A stretch of 64,000 bases of DNA from BCD1 sp965230565 (lineage in GTDB: Bacteria; Bacteroidota; Bacteroidia; Chitinophagales; Saprospiraceae), in NCBI GenBank assembly GCA_965230565.1, contig CBDDLH010000007.1:340142-404141 (forward strand), written 5' to 3'. Positions 53,631-61,313 of the stretch are shown here, in pieces (positions within the stretch are counted from its first letter, which is position 1; every line of letters starts with the position of its first letter). Position numbers and translations under genes: made by a program. The notes under the pieces are model-generated. The model searched no databases. It was not told the origin of the DNA and saw nothing but the letters and a program-made list of their open reading frames with translations.

Positions 53631-55544
53631 TTAATTTTTAAATATTCTTTGCCGTCCGATCTTTCCGTCCTGGATCAGACTTACGAGATATACTCCATTC
53701 GGTAATTGCTTGTCAAGGTCAAATTCCAGGGTATTCATACCTTCATTGACATCAACCGTTTTTTCTTCCAAAACAACTCCTTTCAAATCTGTAACCTGGA
53801 GGGTAACTTCACCTGAATTATCAGAATGGAAATTAATAAACAACTTCTCTGTCACTGGATTAGGATAGGCTGCAATTTCCACCGGAGGTTCCTCGGCTGT
53901 ATTGTGTAAAGCAGTAACGCCATGTGGAGTCATAAGAAAAACATTGTCCTGCATAGCAGCCACTCCGGTATTTTCCATGATTATGTCCTTAAACCTCGTT
54001 TGTTTAAGTTCAGCTATTTCTTCCTCACTGAAGGCCGGATCATTTTCATAATAAAAACGATCTCCATCCCTCAGAGAGCGGAACTGTCGTTTCATAATGG
54101 TCATCACTGTTTCACCGAAGAGCGCACTCTCCATGTGATTCTCTGCCAACATGCCCACCCAAGGGTCTATATTATTAATATCTCCGTAAACGCTTTCAAA
54201 TACCTGATTCTGCCATGGATTTACACTCAGTTCATGAAACCCTTCCAAAGCAGGCAATCCAAAATCGGTACGAATCGTATTGTAATCCGAAAGTCCTCTT
54301 TCCCGGCCACGGGTAATATTGAGCACTGCAAGATCTAACCCGCCAAAACCCGGAGGGCCAAAGAGGAAATTCCTGAGGTCGTGAACCAGTTTACAATCAA
54401 AATCCTGTTCTACCTGAGTAGCCATTCCAATCAGGAAGGGATCCACCCCTCCGCTTTCCACCAAAACGATGGGATTGAAAAATGCATTTCTCAACAGGAT
54501 ATTCCCTGCCGGAATAAGGTTTCCTTCATTATTCATCCGAACAATTGTGCTGTTTACCACGGTATGACCATAACGATAGGCAGCCACGGAAAAAACATTC
54601 ATGATCCCCGGGTTCACAAGGGCATCATATCCGTTATATTCCGGAAGATGGACCCCCAACGTAGGCAACCACTCTTCATAAACAATGGCCTGTATTTTCG
54701 CTCCGATAATTCTTCTGGCCCGCTGGTAAATTTGTTCATCATCCCAATCTGGATATTCTTCGATGATTTCATCACAAACACGGTTGTGTTCCCGAACCCA
54801 TAAGGTGTGAAAAACCGTCAGGTTGACATTTTCATTAGCCCTTAAATCCCCGGCGACAAACCATCGGGTGAAGTAGGGATTTGCCATAGCCATAAAAGGC
54901 GCATCAGGATCTACCGGACTACCGGCCTCATTGGTCGTAGTATTGTATGGCAGCAAGTTCCCTGCGGAAGTCTTGAGTTTTCCGTCCTCAAAAGTACGCA
55001 GCCAGTTGGCACGTTCTATATCAGAACCATAGACTGCAGAACCATCAATAAAGGCAGAAATAGCGTTAGGGAAAGCCCGAGGGTTTCCGGGGTCTGTTCC
55101 TGAATCTTCCGTATACGCCGAACGCTTCACATGCATGACCTTGTTACCTGTACCAAGAGGGTCAAAATAAGGATCTCCTTCCGGAATGTGAACCTCAATT
55201 TCCTCTTCTTCAATTTCCATCACCAAGGTAATGTCATGATCGATAAATTGACCCCAGATGAATGCGTAATCGCTTAATTCCAGTACATCTGGCAAAACGC
55301 CATCCTGATTAAAGATCGAGTTACTTATATGGCGTGCGTTTGGACGATCATAACCACCGGGTTCGGAAACCTGGTCAGCAAATCCATTCGTTGTTAAAAA
55401 CAATTGGGGGGTTCCCACTGCACCCCATTCGGGATGTTGGAAATTATTACCGGTACCATCGTAAGTGCGAATCTCCTGTGCCTGAGACAGGTTCATACCA
55501 ACCCCCAACAATAAGATCAAAAGGGAAAGTAGATTTTTTTTCAT
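53631..55544 (-). CDS. Animal-type haem peroxidase with T9SS sorting tail
   Basis: 637 residues: signal peptide (ending NLSQAQ), peroxidase domain (about 30-545) and C-terminal sorting domain (565-637, 'AYPNPVTEKLFINF' ... 'NGVYLVSL'). 'WGQFIDHDITL' (97-107) carries the distal His103 and Asp102, 'YRYGHTVV' has the proximal His327, 'GDLRANENVNLTVFHTLWVR' is the Arg/Glu segment with 'EHNRV', and 'DGSAVYGSD' resembles the Ca-binding loop. It should oxidise halides or organic substrates with peroxide outside the cell. Close in layout to myeloperoxidase-like bacterial peroxidases. Confidence 0.92.
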   Translation of the reverse strand: MKKNLLSLLILLLGVGMNLSQAQEIRTYDGTGNNFQHPEWGAVGTPQLFLTTNGFADQVSEPGGYDRPNARHISNSIFNQDGVLPDVLELSDYAFIWGQFIDHDITLVMEIEEEEIEVHIPEGDPYFDPLGTGNKVMHVKRSAYTEDSGTDPGNPRAFPNAISAFIDGSAVYGSDIERANWLRTFEDGKLKTSAGNLLPYNTTTNEAGSPVDPDAPFMAMANPYFTRWFVAGDLRANENVNLTVFHTLWVREHNRVCDEIIEEYPDWDDEQIYQRARRIIGAKIQAIVYEEWLPTLGVHLPEYNGYDALVNPGIMNVFSVAAYRYGHTVVNSTIVRMNNEGNLIPAGNILLRNAFFNPIVLVESGGVDPFLIGMATQVEQDFDCKLVHDLRNFLFGPPGFGGLDLAVLNITRGRERGLSDYNTIRTDFGLPALEGFHELSVNPWQNQVFESVYGDINNIDPWVGMLAENHMESALFGETVMTIMKRQFRSLRDGDRFYYENDPAFSEEEIAELKQTRFKDIIMENTGVAAMQDNVFLMTPHGVTALHNTAEEPPVEIAAYPNPVTEKLFINFHSDNSGEVTLQVTDLKGVVLEEKTVDVNEGMNTLEFDLDKQLPNGVYLVSLIQDGKIGRQRIFKN

Positions 55545-55859
55545 AGGAAAACGATTTGTTTTTTAAAATCAATTTTAAACCATCAGCAATAGTGCTGGCA
55601 GCGATTAGTAAATGAATTTCAGATGAAATATGTAAACCGATATGCAGATGCCAGCCAATTTATCTCTGGCCCTGTTAAAAGGAAGGAGCAACTCAAAGCC
55701 TGCGGTAGCAATTACCGCAGGTTACAAAGAAATACAAAAACACCATTAATTCAATAAATCAAAATATGTTGTACAACAGGTATTGGAATGAAACCCTAAG
55801 AGTGGATTACTCAGAGATCAAAAGCAGGCTTTATGAAGCGTAATTTGATAGGAAAACAA
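55545..55859. other. Intergenic region with a perfect hairpin
   Basis: 315 bases between two minus-strand genes. CCTGCGGTA (55699-55707) / TACCGCAGG (55713-55721) is a perfect 9-bp stem with a 5-base loop; it could end Crp/Fnr transcription or be an operator for the peroxidase. No gene seen. Confidence 0.5.
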
Positions 55860-56591
55860 TTAACCCAAGGAACTGATCTTTTTTAACTTTTCGAGCTGTA
55901 GAATACCAATTTTTCTCCGATGGATCTCAATCAGTTCCTCTTTGGAAAATTCTGAAAGAATACGGATGGCATTGGCAGGAGTCATATTAGCCAGAGCGGC
56001 TATTTCAGCCCTTTTGAGTTGTACATCAAGCGTGATCCTGTCTTCCTTGGTACCGTAAGTGTCGAGTAAAATCAAAAGCGCATCCGCTAATCTTCCTCTG
56101 AGATGTTTTTGAGTTAAGTTGATCATGCGCTGATCTGCCTTTTCTACTTCCCGTGAAAGCATTTGAACTACCTTGAGAGACAGGTCATTATTGTTTTTTA
56201 CAACCGCAAGGAAATTATCACGATCGAGAATACAGACACTGCACTGTTCCAGGGCAATTGCCGTACTGGCATAATTCTTTTCCAGAAGAAGTGCTTTTAA
56301 TCCAATGAATTCGACAGGTTTTTTAAGTGCAACAATGGGATTATTCTCCACAATTCCGGAGCGAACGATCTTTACTTTTCCGGAGCGAAGACAGAAAAGA
56401 CCCCGTGAAGGATTTCCTTCTTTAAAAAGTACAGCTCCCGGCTCAAACTCCTCAACCCTTCTCCCACTATTCAGAATTTCCAGTTCCTCATAGGAAAGAT
56501 CGTTAAATAAAGACATTCGCTTTACCCAGCAATTCATACAGGTATTTTCACCGGATTCAGAGTAAAGATCACATGGTTGAGGACTTTCCAT
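55860..56591 (-). CDS. Crp/Fnr-family transcriptional regulator with N-terminal cysteines
   Basis: 243 residues. N-terminal Cys7, Cys18 and Cys21 ('ENTCMNCWV'), cyclic-nucleotide-binding-like beta roll (30-125, 'FEPGAVLFKEGNPSRGLFCL'), dimer helix and C-terminal HTH ('LKRAEIAALANMTPANAIRIL'). The Cys arrangement and Cys116/119 segment ('EQCSVCILD') suggest Fnr-like redox or Fe-S sensing, not cAMP binding. The neighbouring haem peroxidase is a possible target. Confidence 0.9.
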   Translation of the reverse strand: MESPQPCDLYSESGENTCMNCWVKRMSLFNDLSYEELEILNSGRRVEEFEPGAVLFKEGNPSRGLFCLRSGKVKIVRSGIVENNPIVALKKPVEFIGLKALLLEKNYASTAIALEQCSVCILDRDNFLAVVKNNNDLSLKVVQMLSREVEKADQRMINLTQKHLRGRLADALLILLDTYGTKEDRITLDVQLKRAEIAALANMTPANAIRILSEFSKEELIEIHRRKIGILQLEKLKKISSLG

Positions 56592-56609
56592 TCTATTTTT
56601 TTGTTAAAA

Positions 56610-56617
56610 CAAAAATA
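56610..56617 (-). promoter_or_regulatory. -7 element TATTTTTG for the Crp/Fnr gene
   Basis: Minus-strand TATTTTTG 18 bases before the ATG at 56591; no good -33 TTTG at 19 bases. Confidence 0.4.
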
Positions 56618-56732
56618 AGGGGTTACTTGAAATAATAAAAGTTGCTTCCTCTTTGATTAAAAATTTATTTCATCTGAGGAACTAATCTGAGTGAGTATTG
56701 TTTTTAATATCTCCCGCTTAAACACCCTTAAT

Positions 56733-57980
56733 ATGATTGCCAGAACAATACGTCTGTATCAAAATTCTTTTTCCGGTCTTTCCAAAGATGTCTGGATTCT
56801 CACCCTGATCTTTTTTATCAACCGGTCGGGCACCATGGTACTGCCTTTCCTCACCATCCTGATGACCACTTCAAAGGGATTCACCCTGCAGGAGGCAGGA
56901 TTTATGATGAGTGCTTTTGGCATGGGCTCTGTTGTTGGCAATAACCTCGGCGGAAGACTGACAGACAAATTCAACCCTTATCCTATTATGTTTTGGTCCC
57001 TGTTCATTAGCGGGCTCGTTTTCATCTCCCTGGTTTTTATCGAAACACTTATCGGGTATTGTTTGGTATTGTTTGTATTAGCCAGTATTGCCGACGCTTA
57101 TCGACCGGCGAATAATGCGGCATTGGCTTTTTACAGTAAACCAGAGAATTATACGCGTTCCTTTGGATTGATCAGGATGGCCGCCAACCTGGGTTTTGCA
57201 GCCGGCCCGGGACTTGGTGGGGTTATTATAGCCGGGTTTGGATACAATGCGCTTTTCATTGCAGATGGAGTTACCTGCCTGCTTGCAGCATTCTCCATTT
57301 TGTTTTTTCTGGACCCCAAAAAAATTCAGGAAAGTAAAACGCAAAAACAGCAGGAGGAAATCCTGGCCGGAAAACCTACAGGAATTAACCCTGGACGAGA
57401 TAAAATCTTCCTGATTTTTGTAGTGTTAAACTTTTTCACAGCAATTGCTTTTTTGCAATTGTTTTCGACCATACCTGTTTTCTTTAAGGACATCATCACC
57501 TATTCTGAAACACAAGTGGGATTAGTGATGGGTTTTAATGGGCTTTTGATAGCCCTAGTGGAAATGCCATTGGTTTATTCCATCGAGAACAAACATGAAA
57601 AGATGAAGCTGGTGGGAATTGGAGCAATTTTATTCGGATTAGCATTCCTACCCTTCCTGATGAAAAGTTGGTTATGGATAACTCCATGGATCTACGTTTT
57701 TGTTTTAAGTTTTGGAGAAATTCTGAATATGCCATTTTCCAACTCCTGGGTCAGTGAACGGGCATCTGCCTCTACCCAGGGGCGGTACATGGGCGTTTAT
57801 TCCATGAGCTGGTCTTTAGCCTTTATCCTGGGGCCGACTATAAGCATGTACATAGCCGAGCACTATGACTTCTCGAGTCTTTGGCTTATTGCATCTATCA
57901 TAAGTATTGCTTCCGGGTTTGGTTACCTCGCACTAAGAAAAAAAGCCAGGGAGCAGGAGGTAACAACAGAATATGTTTAA
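56733..57980 (+). CDS. Major facilitator superfamily transporter
   Basis: 415 residues from ATG 56733 (a GTG at 56691 would add 14 residues). Twelve membrane helices; loop 2-3 motif 'GNNLGGRLTDKFNPYP' matches the MFS motif A. 'RMAANLGFAAGPGLGGVI' lies in helix 5 with motif-C-like GP. Predicted drug or metabolite exporter. Divergent from the Crp/Fnr gene. Confidence 0.9.
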   Translation: MIARTIRLYQNSFSGLSKDVWILTLIFFINRSGTMVLPFLTILMTTSKGFTLQEAGFMMSAFGMGSVVGNNLGGRLTDKFNPYPIMFWSLFISGLVFISLVFIETLIGYCLVLFVLASIADAYRPANNAALAFYSKPENYTRSFGLIRMAANLGFAAGPGLGGVIIAGFGYNALFIADGVTCLLAAFSILFFLDPKKIQESKTQKQQEEILAGKPTGINPGRDKIFLIFVVLNFFTAIAFLQLFSTIPVFFKDIITYSETQVGLVMGFNGLLIALVEMPLVYSIENKHEKMKLVGIGAILFGLAFLPFLMKSWLWITPWIYVFVLSFGEILNMPFSNSWVSERASASTQGRYMGVYSMSWSLAFILGPTISMYIAEHYDFSSLWLIASIISIASGFGYLALRKKAREQEVTTEYV

Positions 57981-58123
57981 CCGGATTTCGTACACGCTGA
58001 ATTCATTTCACCTTTACAGAAAACCGTTCCAAAGGATTAATAAACAATAAAAACGATTAAGATCGCTGAGCAATGAACAACCCTGTCCCGCCGTCAGGGA
58101 AACCCGAAGGGTCGGGAGTGAAT

Positions 58124-58189
58124 TGATCGGTGAGCTGGTTTTCCGGATAAAAATCCTTTTTCGCTACCCCAGAAACAGCTCACCGATCA
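58124..58189. repeat. Perfect 14-bp inverted repeat
   Basis: TGATCGGTGAGCTG (58124-58137) and CAGCTCACCGATCA (58176-58189) are perfect inverted copies enclosing 38 bases. Could be the ends of a small palindromic element or an RNA hairpin. Confidence 0.65.
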
Positions 58190-58282
58190 CATTGTGCCTG
58201 CCTGACGGCATAGGCAGGCTCAATGATCTGTTACCAATTTCCTTTTTTGCATCATTTACTAGTAGAACTTATGGGGGATTAG

Positions 58283-58323
58283 TATTATCTGTACCGGTGG
58301 AATTAATACGTGTACAGATAATA
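58283..58323. promoter_or_regulatory. Perfect 12-bp inverted repeat upstream of the glycosidase gene
   Basis: TATTATCTGTAC (58283-58294) and GTACAGATAATA (58312-58323), separated by 17 bases, lie 120 bases before the ATG at 58443. Arm length and spacing would fit an operator. Confidence 0.4.
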
Positions 58324-58442
58324 TTATTGCCTGACCAAAAAGACAGGTTCAACGTGTACGTTTTGGCTCCACAATTAGAAAATGTAACCCGGATCAAGTA
58401 AATTCACATATCTATTCATATCATTCAAAATCTATCAACGAT

Positions 58443-61064
58443 ATGTTCTTCAGACCTGTATTTGCTCTATTACCCCCAACATTTAAGTTTAAACCCATTA
58501 TTCTCTTTTTGATTTTATTGTTCAGTTTTTCATGCTTAATTGGCCAAACTGAAAAGGGGCATGTCATCGTGGATAAAAAAGGCGTAATGCGTTGGGAAAA
58601 AACCAGGGAAGAAGTCAAAGGCTTCGGTGTAAACTATACAGTACCCTTTGCGCATGCTTTCAAGACTGCCCAGCGAATGGGAATAGATCCGAAGGAGGCG
58701 ATTGACAGGGATGTTTACCATTTCTCAAGATTGGGATTTGACCTGTATCGGGTGCATGTTTGGGATACAGAGATTAGTGATACTTTGGGGAATATTATTG
58801 AGAATGAACGGTTGGATGTTTTTGATTATCTACTCAAGAAACTTTACGAGCACAATATCAAAGTGGTAATGACGCCCATTGCCTTTTGGGGAGGCGGATG
58901 GCCTGAACCGGATGTTTATACACCAGGGTTTTCACACAAATACGGAAAAGGAGACTGTCTCACCAATGAAGAAGCTATCAAGGCTCAGGAGAACTACCTC
59001 TTCCAGTTTATGAACCACGTAAACCCCTATACGGGCATTGCCTACAAGGATGACCCGAATATTCTTGTGGTGGAAGTGAGTAATGAGCCACACCATCGGC
59101 AAAGCCCTGAAAAGGTGACTGCCTTTATCAAAAGAATGGTGACTGCCATCCGAAGAACGGGTTGCCAAAAACCCATTTTTTACAATATCAGCCATGCTGT
59201 TCATCTGGCAGATGCCTATTTCAAAGCAGGCATTCAGGGAGGTACGTTCCAATGGTATCCAACAGGTCTTGGATATCAACGTGAAATTCCCGGAAATGTA
59301 ATTCCCAATGTGAATGAATATGACATTCCGTTTGACAAAACCATTCGGGCAAACGCGGGAGCCAAACTAGTCTATGAGTTCGATGCTGCCGATGTAGGCC
59401 GTTCCTATCCCTATCCGGCTATGGCCAGAAGTTTTCGATCCGCTGGCATTCAGGTGGCCACTCACTTTTCTTACGATCCTACTTTTATGGCTTATGCCAA
59501 CACGGAATACAACACCCATTACATGAACCTGGCCTATACGCCTTCCAAAGCGCTAAGCCTCATGATTTGTGCTGAAATTTTCCATAATATTCCAATGTAT
59601 CCGGATTTGGGAAAATATCCGAACAACCTCTCATTTAATGGTTTTCACATCGATTACCACAAAGACCTCGCTCAATATAATGTTCCTGAAAAATTCATTT
59701 ACACCAATAACACGAATACCCAACCGGTAGATGAATCCCAATTAACACAAATTGCCGGATTTGGAAATTCGCCTGTGGTCAGTTACACTGGTTTAGGAGC
59801 CTATTTCCTGGATAAGATTGATACGGGAGTTTGGAGATTGGAAGTGATGCCTGATGCGGTTTGGGTCGACAATCCTTTTGGTAGAAACAGTCCCCGGAAA
59901 ACTGTTGGAGTTATTAAATGGGAAGAACATAAAATGGGGCTGAAGCTTTCTGACCTTGGAGATCAATTCACCATAACTGCCATCAATGTTGGCAATGACC
60001 ATTCTACTCAACTGGAAAACGGGTCTTTCAAAATAAAACCGGGCACTTACATCTTGAGTAAAAAGGGAGCTGATAAGAACTGGTCACCTTTTGCTAAATG
60101 GAAAACCCATAAACTAAACGATTTTTACGCACCAGAAACAACCGTTGAGAAAACCTGGTTCAAGCATAAGGCTCCGGAAGAGATATCTGCCAAAAAAGAT
60201 TTGAAAATCAGTACGCAGATTATTGCTCCGGATAAAATCGTCAGCATGAAGGTAACCGGATGGGCCGGAGCAGGAGGTATTGCTATTGATATGGTTCCCA
60301 AAAATGCTTATAGTTATGAAGCAGTAATTCCCGGGGATAAATTACCCTCAGGATTTTTGAGATACTACATAATTGCAGAGCTTGAAGGAGGGAGAACCAT
60401 AAGTTACCCTGCAGGATTGGAAGGCATACCTTACGATTGGGACTTCTATGATCGACAACCATACCTTGTCAGAATTGTCCCCGAATCTCACCCTGTCCAT
60501 TTGTTTAATGCAGAAGATGATCTGGATGAATTGGTAAGGCCCTGGCGGAGATCCTTCCAATTAGTTCCAACGGAACATTCAGGAAAATCGGAGTACCAAA
60601 TGAATCTCGCCCCGATTTTCAGGCCCGATAATGAAAACATGGGTGCAGCACCTGTGCATGACTTTAGCTTTAAGCACTACATAATTGAAGCAACCAAGGG
60701 ACGAACAGCCGATCTGTCCAGCAAGACCAAACTCATTTTTGAAGGAAGATCACTGAATGAGAAAGCTTGCAAGATTCAGGTTACATTCGTATTGGATGAT
60801 GGAAGTTCCTATGGAAACATCATCGAATTACGACCTAAAGTCGGAGAATACGAACTAGAACTATCTAAACTTAAACCGGTTAAAACAGTGACTCTACCAC
60901 GTCCCTACCCTTCCTTTTTACCACATTACCTCGACTATCTGCCTGAGAAAGCATTTGATATCAACAAGGTCGAAAGTTTGCAATTCTCCATTGGTCCCGG
61001 CATTCCAAAGGATCAACTGGAGCAGGCTCATGGCGTTGGGATAATTAGTGTGAGGTTAGAGTAA
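58443..61064 (+). CDS. Secreted GH5-like glycoside hydrolase with C-terminal beta domains
   Basis: 873 residues. An N-terminal hydrophobic signal (about 18-35, ending CLIGQ) precedes a TIM-barrel domain (about 45-430): 'GFGVNYTVPFAHAF', 'FDLYRVHVWDTE', 'VVEVSNEPHH' with acid/base Glu215 and 'LVYEFDAADV' with nucleophile Glu312, the clan-A retaining pattern of GH5-type enzymes. Residues 430-873 look like beta-sandwich domains, possibly carbohydrate-binding. Substrate likely a beta-linked polysaccharide. Family assignment beyond clan A is uncertain. Confidence 0.75.
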   Translation: MFFRPVFALLPPTFKFKPIILFLILLFSFSCLIGQTEKGHVIVDKKGVMRWEKTREEVKGFGVNYTVPFAHAFKTAQRMGIDPKEAIDRDVYHFSRLGFDLYRVHVWDTEISDTLGNIIENERLDVFDYLLKKLYEHNIKVVMTPIAFWGGGWPEPDVYTPGFSHKYGKGDCLTNEEAIKAQENYLFQFMNHVNPYTGIAYKDDPNILVVEVSNEPHHRQSPEKVTAFIKRMVTAIRRTGCQKPIFYNISHAVHLADAYFKAGIQGGTFQWYPTGLGYQREIPGNVIPNVNEYDIPFDKTIRANAGAKLVYEFDAADVGRSYPYPAMARSFRSAGIQVATHFSYDPTFMAYANTEYNTHYMNLAYTPSKALSLMICAEIFHNIPMYPDLGKYPNNLSFNGFHIDYHKDLAQYNVPEKFIYTNNTNTQPVDESQLTQIAGFGNSPVVSYTGLGAYFLDKIDTGVWRLEVMPDAVWVDNPFGRNSPRKTVGVIKWEEHKMGLKLSDLGDQFTITAINVGNDHSTQLENGSFKIKPGTYILSKKGADKNWSPFAKWKTHKLNDFYAPETTVEKTWFKHKAPEEISAKKDLKISTQIIAPDKIVSMKVTGWAGAGGIAIDMVPKNAYSYEAVIPGDKLPSGFLRYYIIAELEGGRTISYPAGLEGIPYDWDFYDRQPYLVRIVPESHPVHLFNAEDDLDELVRPWRRSFQLVPTEHSGKSEYQMNLAPIFRPDNENMGAAPVHDFSFKHYIIEATKGRTADLSSKTKLIFEGRSLNEKACKIQVTFVLDDGSSYGNIIELRPKVGEYELELSKLKPVKTVTLPRPYPSFLPHYLDYLPEKAFDINKVESLQFSIGPGIPKDQLEQAHGVGIISVRLE

Positions 61065-61070
61065 ATACTC

Positions 61071-61154
61071 AAGGCGACACCTTTGCTTAGCCTTGTGGTG
61101 CGGAAAAAGGTGTTGCCTTGTCGGAGCTATTTCTCTCCGACAAGGTGTCGCCTT
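61071..61154. repeat. Nested inverted repeats between convergent genes
   Basis: AAGGCGACACCTT (61071-61083) and AAGGTGTCGCCTT (61142-61154) are perfect 13-bp inverted copies; inside them TTGTCGGAG (61118-61126) / CTCCGACAA (61135-61143) is a perfect 9-bp hairpin. GGTGTTGCC (61109-61117) is a one-mismatch direct copy of GGTGTCGCC. Resembles a small palindromic mobile repeat; also serves as a gene-end structure. Confidence 0.6.
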
Positions 61155-61313
61155 ACCTTACGCCATAGCCAGGCAAAGGCAAAACCTTGAGCAACTAATT
61201 CTAAATGCTTTTTTTCACCACAGAGAAGTGCCTGAATAACCTTACATCATCAGGAAGATTTTTTAAAATCATTGTTAAAAACCGTAAACCGTTTACCACC
61301 TACCCTAAGCCGT

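Larger units (their letters stand above)
57981..58442. other. Intergenic region rich in inverted repeats
   Basis: 462 bases. A 92-codon open frame (58123-58401) spans repeats and has no gene-like features, so I leave it out. Repeats: CCCGCCGTCAGGG-type GC-rich block (58084-58120), the 14-bp inverted repeat 58124-58189, GCCTGCC/GGCAGGC near 58197-58220, and the 12-bp inverted repeat 58283-58323. Confidence 0.55.

Noticed and set aside
58123..58401. Plus-strand open frame of 92 codons
   Set aside because: Most of it lies across inverted repeats and its translation has no gene-like pattern.
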